Shown here one piece after another: positions 32,699-44,386 of a stretch of DNA of 64,000 nucleotides. The notes below the pieces were generated by a model, which saw only the letters and a program-made list of their open reading frames with translations, ran no database searches and was not told where the DNA came from. Position numbers and translations under genes: made by a program. The stretch is from assembly GCA_023313575.1 (NCBI GenBank), contig JAJTTP010000001.1:5766001-5830000 (forward strand), read 5' to 3'. Numbering within the stretch: the first letter of the stretch is position 1; every line of letters starts with the position of its first letter. This DNA is from Eutypella sp. D-1. Its lineage: Eukaryota; Ascomycota; Sordariomycetes; Xylariales; Diatrypaceae.

Positions 32699-35600
32699 TT
32701 TTAAGTAGGGGTTGGAGGGGAGCTCTGCTTTTACCCCGTCCCTTTGCCAATATCATAGCCCCCGGCCACCCTCTGCGCTATCCAATATAACCCATTATCC
32801 CCGGCGCCCATCTGTCCACCAAGTCAACTCGCCTGTTTTGTTCTGTCTTGTTCTGCCTCAGCTCCCTTTTTCGATCTGATACCCAGGCAAAGAACATGCG
32901 ACGAACGACTAGCCCCGCCACTGCTGTTCTACCGAGGATTACACCCGTTGCGTCGAGAAGTCAGGCGGAGCGGATGAGATGAGATGGGATACCCCACCTA
33001 CCTACCTACCCGCCGCGCCTTTTTTTGTTGTGTTGCAGCGAGCGAACGGGGTGGTATGGTGGTGGTTTCTTTTAATGGAAAAAAATCCGATTCGGCTTGG
33101 GTTTCAAAAAGCATGTATGCTTTCTTCGGCGTCAAGCCGAGGCCGTCGTCATCGCTTGCTCCGAGCAGCAGAACCACGCGCCAATGCCCCCTCTACCTTT
33201 GAACACCCTCCTACGCGGTAACGGGCTGGATCTAGCTCTGATTTTCCTAGTCGCGGCGGTGGTGCTGGTGGTGCTAAGTGCTGCGACGGGAGAGTTAAAC
33301 TGTATGGCAGAAAAAGAAGACGGGGCCGTTGCTATGGCATGCATGCATGGTTTAAAAAAAGAATTTACATTAGAAAAGACTGGACTGGCTGGCTTGGAAA
33401 GGCAACGGATGCAAAAATGCTAGACTAGGCTAGGCTAGAAACGAGGAATACATGGATGGATATTGATCAAATAGGGGCGGTGGCAGCACTTCTTGCTGTG
33501 CGTGGATCGGTGAAGGGAGGTGGTAGTTTAGTTCGGACGGACGACTGATGAGACGGAATGAGGTGAAAGGTGGGGAAAGGGGAAGGGAAGGGGGAAAGAC
33601 CTCACGTAGGTGCATACAAAATACAATATCTTCACAACTCCCACAAAGCAAACCAAACTTGACCCTATCTTGATGATGAATCCAAGCCCCTTCGCCTTCC
33701 TCTCTACTTTTTCTTACGTTCTCTCGTGCTATTGCTGTTGCATTGCATTGCGTTTTTCCCTGTCTTTTTACGCCAGGTGGTAGTGTTTTGTAATTCGTAG
33801 ATTAGGAAAAAGGAAAAAGGAAAAGGAACGGATAAATATGGCGTGGTGTGGTGTGGTGTTTATGTCTTGCCGTTTGGGATGTACGTGGTTAACCTATGTA
33901 TATATCTATCCTACCGACCTGCCTATCTATACACGGGGACGGAGTAGTAGCATGGGGGGGGGTTATGTTATAATACCTACTCTACATACCTAAGTATGAG
34001 AGAAGTGATTACAGATGGATGGATGGATATCAAAGCATCCAGGGACCCGACCGACTGACTGACTGGCAGACAGAAAATCTTCCATCCTCAACCCCATCCA
34101 TCTCCTTGTTCTTTATTTACTATAATGTGTGATGTATTACATAATTATAAAAAGATCTATCCGAACCACCAGCTTACCCGATCGCTCACTTTTCTTCTCA
34201 TCTTTTCTCGTCCTCTCTATCTATACTATACATAAGAACGAAGCCAACTACAAAATGGGATGGGGGGTTTAAAAGTATGCTAATGAGCAATAGCGTTATA
34301 TCGATCACTCTCTTATGTTACGGATGGAAATATGGTAATCTCTGCTGTTTACTTTCTTTTTTATTCCATATGACCTGGGCTATAAATACTAACCCCTCCC
34401 CCCCCTCTGTATGCAATGATTGATTGACTGACTGAAAACTCTGGGACTTAAAACCGCGGACAGCCCGTCCCTACTATCTGTGCCCTTTCCCTTCCCCACC
34501 CCCAAGCCTTGATAAACACACCTGCCCGGGTTCCCCTCCTTCTCTCCCAGCAGGCAGGCAGGCAGGGCGGCCGCTCAACGTCGCCGCTCTCACGAACGGG
34601 GAAATGTCCGAGGATATCTATCTGGCCAGTCGATTGAACTTCTTGGCATAAAGTGTAACGGAGCCACAAAAAAGTACGTACGTATGTAGGGAGCGAGCCA
34701 CCGCACCCCGAACCAGGGGGGACAGACTGACAGACTGACAGACTGATAGACTGGACTGACTGACTGACACGCCGACTAAGTGAGCCGATGTATTTGTTTA
34801 TTTGTATAATAATCTCAGCCGCTCCCGGCCCTCCCATTGCCTAAGTAATGTATGTATGCTTTGCCCCCTAGCCGTAGCCCCCTAGCCCCTAGCCCCTTTA
34901 CCTCCCTCGCCCGCCCGTCCGCCAAATTCCCATCCCATCCCATCCCATCCCGTCCATCCAATCTTTATCCGCACACACACACACACACATACACGCGCCC
35001 TCCCGTAACATACTGCCGGGGGCGCAAAAAGAAAAATTCAGCCCAGTCCAGTCCGATCCGATCCGATCCGATTGCAAATCCGCCGGCCAATGCTTTAAAT
35101 ATTCCAGAGGAAGAAAAAAAGACAACTCCATGTGAAAAGAGGGGGTGTGAATCAACAAAGGAGCAAAAAAAGGTGGTTTAGAGCGGATTTACAAAAAAAA
35201 AACTTAGGGGATAGAGCACAGAGAGAGAGAGAGAGAGAGCAAGAAAAACAGACCAGATGATGAAAAACTTTTTTTTCCCCTCCTTTCCCTCTCCCGGTCC
35301 CAACCAAGTTGTGTGTGTGTGTGTGCAAAATAAAAAGGGCAACAAAAGAAATTTCATCCCCGTGCCCCCCCTTCCCCTTTCCCTTTCCCTTTTCGCTAAG
35401 TTCTCTCTCTTCGCCGGTTTCCCCATGCTGTGCTGTGCTGTAAATATGATGTTGATGTAATGTAATGTAATGCGTGATGTAGTGGAGTGTGTGTGAAAGT
35501 CCGGTGGATCGGATTATGATGATGTGAGGCGCGATGTAGTGGTGAACAAACAAAATAAACAAACAGAAAAAAAGCTAGCCGGCCAGTATTTTGTCTCCCC

Positions 35601-35976
35601 TTTTCTTTCTTGCGACCCCAACGCTGATATAAGCCTCGGAAGACACAAACGAGACAAGCCAATGAATCTTCCCCCATCCACGAGAAACGCCCGGCCTCAT
35701 CAACCGCCCCCGCCCCCCCAATTAGTTCGTGATTAATGGCCCAATGTTGCTGCAGCACGCACTCCGAGAAACTGCCCGACCCGAATCCGACGACGATGAT
35801 GGAATGCTTCGTTTGGTATATGGAAAAGGACCCGCCTCAATCCGACAAATGGATATATGTATATATAATTACTTCTGCGTGGCTCTCGGTCGATTGCGTG
35901 TGATATATAAAGGGGTGTATGCATGGTGTATGTGTGTATGGTAGGGCGATGTTCATCGTAGTATCGCATCATCACC
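32699..35976. other. Intergenic region between convergent SWR1 and CYR1
   Basis: No supported gene in 3.3 kb. It is full of simple repeats: GGAT runs near 34016, GACT-type repeats near 34730-34770, an AC run near 34972-34988, a GA run near 35220-35238 and a GT run near 35312-35324. There are also CATCC-type repeats near 34932. Both genes end here, so long 3' UTRs or unannotated non-coding transcripts are possible but not visible. Confidence 0.5.
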
Positions 35977-38900
35977 TCATACAGACGACAACGACTCGGT
36001 TTCATCATCGACGGAACTCTCGTCCTCCTCGGTTAAGGGGCCGTACCGGGCCTTGTACCTCTCGAGCTCGGCGAGCTGGATGGCCAGGTTATCCAGGATC
36101 ACGGACATCGGGGTCCGGAGGTCGTCGAGTCGGGTGATCGGGCCGCCGCCGATGGCGAGATGGCGCATCGAGAGCGTCGACACGCAGGTCTAGTTATTCC
36201 GTCACGTTAGCGATGAATCTACAACTTAGGGGTGGGGCATGCTTGCTTACCTCAATACGGCTGACCTGGTGTTCCATGAAGTTAAACAGGAAGCGCTCGG
36301 TGACTTCGCCGCCGCGCTGCTTCATGCGCTCGAGGAGCTCGGTCTCGGGGGGCTGCAGGCCCCTCCCGGACATCTCCTCGAGGGTGCTGCACAGCATCTC
36401 GAGGCGGAGGCTGACCTTCCACAGGGCCCAGATGATCTCGGGCTCGAAGCCGAGCTCGCTGCCGGGCTGGAGCGTCGCCGGCTTCGACGAGCCCGAGAGC
36501 GCGTCCGCCGCCGCTGCCCCAGGCGGCGGCGCGCTGTGGTACTCGATGCGGCCCGCTAGTACGTGCGGGTAGAGCGAGTAGATGTACTCGGGGTTCTCGA
36601 GGCCCTTGAGCTTCTTCTCGCCCATCTCCTTCACTTCGAACCCCTGCGAGCTGAGCGACTTGAGCTCCCTCCGGATATTCAGCGCGGTCGCGTCGTTGTC
36701 GAAGGCGTCGTCGACGCCCAGGGACCCGTTTCTATCGTTCTCTTGGTACGTCTCGAGGCAGCGCTGGATCTCCGAGATGAAGTCCGCAGACACCGTGATC
36801 TGGCCTCCGTCGGCGACGGCCGAGATACGCGATGCCTTGTTCACCATGGGCCCGAAGTAGTCCATGCGCCTGGTCACGGGGTCGATCTCGGCGACAGGCT
36901 CGCCGTAGTGGATGCCCATCCGCACGGAAAGGCCCTTGAAGATTAGGTTGTTGTCCTTGTCGTAGACCTCTTGACACGAAACGGAGTTCAGCACCTCCGA
37001 CGGCCAGTTGACCTCCAAGAGCTGGGTCTGTACGGCGAAGCACCACAGCAGGGCAGAGGTCGCAGTGGGGAAGGAGACCATGAAGGCGTCGCCTTCCGTC
37101 TTGACTTCGTAACCGCCGATTCTCCGAAGCTGGCGTCGCATGACCTCGTTGTGGAGCCGGATGGCGGATCTCATGGCCGACGGGTACATCTCCCATAGGT
37201 TCGTCGAGTTCTTGATGTCCGTGAAGACGATCGAGGGCTTGTCAGTCGGGGCGGGGACCTCAGCCTCGAGCCGGTGCAATGTCGAGTCCTGAACCTCGCC
37301 CTTGGCCTTCCTGCCCCTCTTGGCCGGGTACTGGAATTCATCCGGAATACCAGACGGATACAGCGACATGCTCTGGCCCCTATGCAGACGTGCCGATCGC
37401 TCCTGGCGGCGCTTGAGGTCGGAAACGCTAATCATCATCACCATGATCTTTCCGGTCGAGCCGTACGCGATCGCCAGATCTCGCAGCTTGTGGGACGCTC
37501 GCATGAGGTCACCACGTTCGGAGCGCGCAACATCCACCACCAAGCCCGGACTCAAGTACTGCCACAGCTCGCTCGTGGCAATGAGAACCATCTCGTCCTG
37601 AGGCGTAATTTGGACGTTGGTGACGTATGGAGCCGCTTGCACGGCCGGGATCAAATCGACGAATCCAAAGGCGCGCGAGACGGCCAGCTGGTCATTCAGG
37701 CGACCCTGGCGAGAAACCCAGCCTCCAGCGTCGCGAATGCGCTGACGCTCGCTGGGTTCGGCCGGGTCATGCTTCCGAGTGAGCATCTTGTGGGAGCCAT
37801 CGGACTGGATAAGTATGGCTTGCACGTCTCCCACATTGGCGACATACAGCTCCTGGGACTGGATGTAGACGACGGTGGCCACACCTCCGGAATTGAGATC
37901 TTCCTTACTCATCACAATGGGCGTGGAGGAACCGCGATGGGAGCCAATCGACCTGCCGTCCTGTTCCATGGCCAGCGTAGCCAAATCCTTATTGACGGAG
38001 AGAAAAGCACGCCTCAGTGCGTCGACGGGCGTCTCGTTCTGGCGTGTCTTCAAGCCTTTGAGCTCATTGGTAAATATGTGACCAAAGTTCTCGTGAAGAT
38101 ACTTGGCGATCTTAGAGCCGCCGCTAGAGAGCGCTTGCCCGTTAAACAAGCCCAGCAGGGTTTCCGAGTCGGATGAATTGAACCTCGGAACGACGAGATC
38201 GATAGCTGATAGATGCTCGTTCTTGCCCATCGTATCCGCCATGCCGTATGGCAGGTGCCCAGCGATCGAGCCCGACGTCCTGACACGGCGATCTTCGCTT
38301 TGGTCAGGTATGCTCGGTTGTGTGAATGTGACATCCATCAGCCCCAACACGCGCAGATTTACGAGGCGGCTAAAGTCCGTGTACTGTTCTCGATTCAGCG
38401 CGCCAATGCCTTGAGGGCTTTGCTTTATCTCGAGTCGCTTGTTGCCCGACAGGTTCAAGAACCGTAGGTTGGGATTGAGGTTCCAGTTCCAGTCGTAAGG
38501 TACGTTGGAGATGTTGTACTTGAGATAGTTGTTTCCGCAGTCTAGGACCGCAAGCTTCTTAGCTCGAGATATGTCGGCTGGGAGGTTCGTAAACTTGTTT
38601 CCGTTGATGTGAAGGACCTGCAGTAAGCTGGTCTCCTCCAGATCATCGACGGGCAACGTCGTTAGGTCGTTGCCGGACAAGTACAGCTCGACCAGCTGGG
38701 GCCAGCTCTTGATAGAGCGCTGCGGCATGTCGCTGAGGTCGTTGTAGGATAGGTTGAGGATCCGCAGCTCGCTCAGGAGGGTAATCTGATCGAACGCGTC
38801 ATCATCGAGCTGGTTGTCTGCCAAGTAGAGATTCCGCAAAGAGTTGGCAAACGTGTTGTTCAACCGACCAGATTGCCCCGAGTCTTTCCTAGCGCCAGAG

Positions 38901-41900
38901 GAAGATGACATGGTTCCATTCGCACTACTACTCGCCGTAGTACTACGGGACATGACTGAGGTTTTGCGGCCACCCTTGCCATAGACAGAGACGACGGAGC
39001 TCTTCCTATCGGGACCCCCCGGAACAGGAGACGGCCCCACGCTGAGCAGGGTACTCGCTTGACTCGGCCGGCGCGTCCCGTCGGGCATAAGTTCCTCGTT
39101 ACTCGCGCTAGGGGTCGCTAGATACTTGTTGCTGGAAGATGGGGGCGCGCTCTCGCCAGGCAGCTGAGGCGGACGGGACGCGGGCTTCGGGAATGTATCT
39201 AGTACGTTTGAGGAAGCATTGAGCGTCTCCAGCTTATTGGCCCACCAAATCTCCATAGGGAGCTTCCGGATGTTGTTCCCTCTAATATCGAGGAATCTCA
39301 GCTCCGCCAAGCAGCCAATCTCCGAGGGAAGCTCGCCGACGGAATTGTTCGCAATGCTAAAGTGCTCCAGCCGTCTCAGGTTCCCAATCGTGTTTGGAAG
39401 CGACACGAAGTAGTTCTTGTCGAGCACTAGACTCTCCAGGTTACCCATATTGTTAAACGAGCCGTCTATGCTAGCCAGCTGAGCATTCGACAGGTTCAGC
39501 ATCTTCAGAGTGGGAACAGGACCCACTATCTCGAATTTCGTGATGGGGTTCGAGTTCAACTTGACGCTTCGTACGCGCTCGAAACTGCCGACGAACTGAG
39601 ATATTGAGTTATGGTCTAAGGAGAGTACTTCGAGCTTAGGAAGCTGAGACACCACGTCGATGGTAGTGAGGGTGTTGTACTTTAAATCCAGCTCGCGGAG
39701 GTTCGACAATTGGTTAAATGTATCCGGCAGCGCTCCGCCCAGGCGATTGTTGGTCATGACGAACTTTTCTAAGCTCCCAAGTTTTCCGATGCAATCCGGG
39801 AGGCTTGCGATATTGTTGAAGCTGACATCAATATCCACAAGGGTCTCCAGATCGCACAGGAAGGGTGGGAAGACGTCTAGGAAATTCGACGACAAGTTGA
39901 GAGAGCGGAGGGACCTAAACGCGTTGAAATCTTGTGGGAGACTCTTGAGGCGGTTGTTGGACATGTTTAACCTTAGCAACAGAGTCAACCTGCTCAGCTG
40001 TGCGTGCTCCAGCTCCTCCAGTCGGTTGTTAGAAATATCCAAGTACGTCAGCTTAGACGCTGTTGATATGCTGATGGGGAGCTTGCGAGCTTCATTGTTG
40101 GCATATTTGATGTCTCGCAGTTGAGGACACGACGTGATAAAGTCGCGCGGGAGATCAAGAGAAAGGTTACGGGAGAGGTTCAGAGAGATGATGTCGTTCG
40201 TTTTTAGGTAGAGTATGATGGGGATGGCTATTAGGTTTCGGCCAGTAAGATCGATATGGTTGAACCTGGCAACCTTCCCGAGGCTGAAATCCTGGGGGGA
40301 CGTGAAGTAATCGCTATTCTTCGCTGACAAGAAAATGAAGCGGCACAGGTAGCTGTTGTCCTCTCGGCCGATGTCCTCTAAACGATCCCTTTCTTCGTAT
40401 CCGATCTGTTGCAGGAGCCTCTTCTGAATCAGAAGAGGGCGTTCAGTGCCAGTCAGGACACGATATTGCCCACGCTTTCTTAATATTATGCGGTAGTTCT
40501 CGAGACCTTCAGTCACATAGGTCTTCTTAACGACCTGTGTCATGACATCGGTCACCGTGGCGTTTAGCGGAAGCTGGATCGTAGCGAAGGTACCGTCCGA
40601 ACGGAAAACTCGTATGCAGTGCGGCGCAATCTTCTCCTCGGGCCGCGGCGGGGTCCCGACATCGTCTACCTCGGGAGCGGTAGGATCACGCTCTTCGTCG
40701 TCGCGTCGAACAGCCCAGCTGTCCGGCGCATTCCATGCCCCTATTCCTTGGCTATTCAATACAGGTTCGAGGGCTGGATCTTGATCGGCGAATTGGAAGA
40801 GGTTCGGGTCCATGGGCGTGAGTGGCGGCGGCTGTGCCAGGATACCTTCCATGTCATTCAGGTTAGTATCAAGAGTGAAAACATTGCCGTTGTCATCCCT
40901 ATCGGTGGGGCCAATTTGTTCTTCAGGGTCATCGGCCGACTTAGGGTGACGGCCCTTCTTAGAGAAGGGGAATCGGTTGTTAAAAGTAGCTTGCCGGGAA
41001 GTAGCCGGACGGGCAGGAGTCGCCGTGCCATCACCGTGCTCAACGCTCGGCAGAGGCTTGTTGAGATTTAGCTGGCTTCCCTGATTGAGATCCTGCCGAG
41101 ACGACTGAGGGACCAGCGAGCGGGTAGAACCCGGCATTTGTCGGAGACGAGAGGTACCATGATCGTCCTTGTTCTTGCGTCGGATTCGATCGAATATGTT
41201 GCGTTTCGAATGGGTGGAACTAGAGGCGCCGGGCGAGGTCTGCCCATCGACAGACGCGAGCCTGCTACTATGAGTACTCGGCGTGGGACTCTGGGCCCGA
41301 GACCGCATCGCGTTGCCCGCAGAACCACCCCTTTCCTTCATGGAGTACGCCTTTATGCTGGCGTCATCGTGGCTCGCGACGGGTCGTAGCGAGAGTCCGT
41401 CTTCGTTGCTTTTATTGTGACGATGATGGTGGCCAGGCAAGTGAACAATGGAATGCCCCGAGCGATTAGAAGAGGACGTCTTGGGCGGTACCTGGTTTTG
41501 ATACTCCGAAGCGTATCGCTCCTTATCCGGCCCGGCAAGCATATCGCGAACGGGAGCTTCTCCGTATTTAGCTATGTCGTTAAGTTCCTGATATAAGAAT
41601 GGCACGACGTCGCTCGATGGTATCGGCGTCCGTGGTCGCGACGAAGAGGGTGAGGCTTCTCGTGTTTCTCTCGTAATATCGGTCGCGTTCGAATGGTTTC
41701 TTTCTCGGCGCGGCCGGTTAAACGAGTAGGAACGCTGTTCTTTTTGTGTGGGAAGTATGGGCAAGCTCGATTCGGACCCTTCGCGACCTTCGCGACCTTG
41801 ACCAGGATGCTCCTCCCCGAAAAACCCTTGTAACTTCTTCAATCCTCCTCTAGACGCGCTGTTCTTCGACCCCTGACTGCTCGCCGTGGTCGTGCTTGCT

Positions 41901-43091
41901 ACTGAAGGGCGCCGGTCATCGTTGAAATAATTGTATGAAGCGGCGGTGTCCGGGGAATCGTTGGATTGGGCGTGCGCGGCGGATCGGCCAAATCTGAAAG
42001 CGGGAGATAACTGGGGACCGTATGAAGGACTATCACCTGAGTCGTAATCGTTAAAGAAAGTGGTAGTATACCCGCTTGGGGACGGGTTGGAAGAAGGCGG
42101 ATTGCCGTTGCCAGACATCCAGGGAGCTATACTCGGTTGGGAATTAGAGCCGGGAGTCGGGGAGTCTCGTTGGATCTGCGGGACGCGGCCACCAGAAGGG
42201 TCTAATACAGCTAAATCGCGGCGATAATTCGTAAGGTCGCTCATGCGACGGCTGTCGAGTATCGAACCAGGAGGAAGGGGGGAGGTCGGTGATAGAATAC
42301 GAGGGCCGCCAGGGGTAGTCGCCGACGAGGGTGAATCGTGAAGGTAGGAGGTTTCCTCTCCTTTGAAAGACCTATAACATAAGACGGATGCAGGATCCCG
42401 TTGTCAGCCCAAAGGAACTATTTATCCAGATTTTTCTCTTTTCTTTTTTTCTTTTCTTTTCTTTTTTCATAAAAAAAAACAAGCAAGTTGCCCTTCAACA
42501 TTTTGACACAATAAGCACCCATCACCATAATCATGCTCTTCTCCCGCATCTCTTCGTCCCATATCATATATCCTAACACGCAGCAGCAGCAGCAGCAGCA
42601 GCACCAACAAGACAGCAACTTCATGAATACCCAAGCACCTTAACTAAAAACAACCGCCGGCATCCATGAGTGCATAATGCTACCGAGCTGAGGATAGACT
42701 TCGGGGGAGCATATGCAAATGCAAGGTCGCGAACCAAAGACACGGGCACAAGCATATTCTCGACCAGTCCAGTACATAACAATGAATTCTTTTCTGAGAC
42801 AAAAGCGAGAGAGAGAGAAGAAAGACATGCCGATAGACACAATAAGTAGAGAGGAGGAAGGGGGGAAGAGAAGGGAAGGGAGGAGGAGAGGAGGGTTTAT
42901 TTCAACACGCACCTAAGCTTGTTGATCTCGTCAGTCTTCAGCGGATGAGGTGTCGCCCTTTTAGAGGAAGAAGTATTATTCACGGAAGCAGAACGGTTCG
43001 GGATGGAGGGTTTAGATGGCTTCACAGTGACGCTAGACCGGCCACTACTGGAGCTCGCGTAGGAGCTGATGCGCCCATCGTCCCTCGTCAT
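35977..43091 (-). CDS. CYR1: Adenylate cyclase with Ras-association, LRR, PP2C-like and cyclase domains
   Basis: Makes cAMP for protein kinase A signalling at the inner face of membranes. Exons are 43091-42913, 42371-36251 and 36189-35977, giving 2,170 residues, the usual size for fungal Cyr1/MAC1. Exon 1 encodes a Ser-rich head (MTRDDGRISSYASSSSGRSS). It joins through a 541-bp intron to RSFKGEETSYLHDSPSS. Domains: disordered N-terminus to about 630; Ras-association domain about 640-745 (HCIRVFRSDGTFATIQLPLN); many leucine-rich repeats about 760-1380, interrupted by a Ser-rich insert about 1115-1230; PP2C-like domain about 1425-1715. The class III cyclase catalytic domain is at about 1765-1990, with metal-binding Asp residues in VFTDIKNST and TEGDAFMVSF. 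A C-terminal tail ends ETESLSSV and resembles the CAP-binding end of the family. All motifs needed for activity are visible. Confidence 0.95.
42372..42912 (-). other. Unusually long 5' intron of CYR1
   Basis: A GTGCGT donor (42912-42907) and a TTATAG acceptor (ending 42372) bound 541 bp, far longer than the other introns in the window (50-115 bp, apart from 128-165 bp in three genes). It contains a CAG trinucleotide run at 42581-42603 and CT/purine-rich tracts. The ATG at 42244 inside exon 2 is in frame, so a transcript starting within this intron could make a protein lacking the first 102 residues. Confidence 0.7.
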
Positions 43092-43164
43092 TGTTGGAGC
43101 ATCAAAGACACTGGATAACAAAAAAAGGAAGAAAGGTTGTTGTTCTCTTGACGGCAGGGACGAT

Positions 43165-43290
43165 GACGAAGGCGACAGCAACAGCGACAGCGACAACGGA
43201 AGCAGCAGCGGAAAGCGGAAACAGGTGGTTGTAGCAGTGACAGTGACAGTGGCAAAGGCAGTGGCAGTAGCAGTGGCAGTGGCAGTTCGA
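43165..43290. repeat. GACAGC/GGCAGT hexamer minisatellite upstream of CYR1
   Basis: Degenerate 6-bp units of the form GACAGC, AACAGC, GGCAGT and AGCAGT follow one another with interspersed variants. The stretch lies 75-200 bp upstream of the CYR1 start codon, so it is probably in the leader or core promoter. Confidence 0.8.
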
Positions 43291-44340
43291 GACGGAGGAA
43301 TTCGGGACTCGGGAACTGACTGTGACTCGGGGAAGGGGCAGAGGGAAGGGTTCAATAGGGCAGCGCCATGAACAGCAGGGATAGATCAAGTCATTTCTCT
43401 CGATGAGGGTTCAACAAGGCAGGGATCCTATATACATATATATCTATATATAGTATATATATAATGGGTTGTGTATAGAAAATGTCGGAACAAGCTACCG
43501 GTAGCTACAGCTCTATAGATAAGTACGGCTGGCTGATGGTAGGGATGCGGTCACCTACTTAGAGAATACTTATTTATGTATGTCGAATACGTTCGTTTCG
43601 TTTGGTTTCGTTGCCTATAAGACAAGACAGGACCCCCTGGGTAAGTAGGCACGAAGATTGGAGATATCGATGGATGGATGGGTGGATGGATGTTGGTTGC
43701 TGGTTGCTGGTAGTCGTAGGAATCGTAGGGTTGTTAGGATCGTAGGTTCGTTCGTGACAAAGGTAGAAGAAAGAAACAAGTAGGTATAGGTATAAAAGTA
43801 TATATACTATAAAGACAAGACAGGTGAACAAGAAAATGATGAGATTCGATTAGTTATGTCTCTATGTCTGTCCGTCTCTCGTCTCGTCTGTCTGTCTGTC
43901 TACTACCTAAGGTAGGTTTACTTTTAGGTATACATCGACAGACTCTTACTGTGTTATACTCTTACAGTCGGTGTAGGAGTATGTTGGGTAGGTATTTGGG
44001 TCAGGTAGAGATAGAAAGAAAAGCGAGTTGAGTTGTACAGCTTTGCGTAGTAGAGGTAGAGAGTATGTAGAGACGTAGTTGAGTAGAAGCATACAACCAT
44101 GTAGAATACCATATGTACATGTAGAAAGTTGATTAATCGTTCTCCATGTACGGATAGATAAATGATAAGTAATAAGCAGGAATTTCTCAGATTGTACATA
44201 CCTACCTGGATGTAGGTATGTATGCAGGTTGCAGATTATTCTATAGGGAACCGGGGGGGAGTACCTCCAGGGTTACCTCCCAGTACATGCTTAGGTACAT
44301 AACACTACCCAGGGCAAGTCCAGGTAATAGCTTCAATTTT

Positions 44341-44386
44341 TTGGTTGATTTTGGTTGATTTTGGTTGATTTTGGTTGATTTTGGTA
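44341..44386. repeat. Ten-bp tandem repeat (GGTTGATTTT)
   Basis: Four nearly perfect units of GGTTGATTTT in AT-rich intergenic DNA, followed by a degenerate half unit. Confidence 0.9.

Noticed and set aside
37274..38176. 300-codon plus-strand frame
   Set aside because: Antisense to the PP2C-like and cyclase parts of CYR1; no independent support.
43433..43463. AT-rich palindromic stretch as a replication origin
   Set aside because: Alternating TATA-type sequence is common in fungal spacers and gives no specific origin signal.
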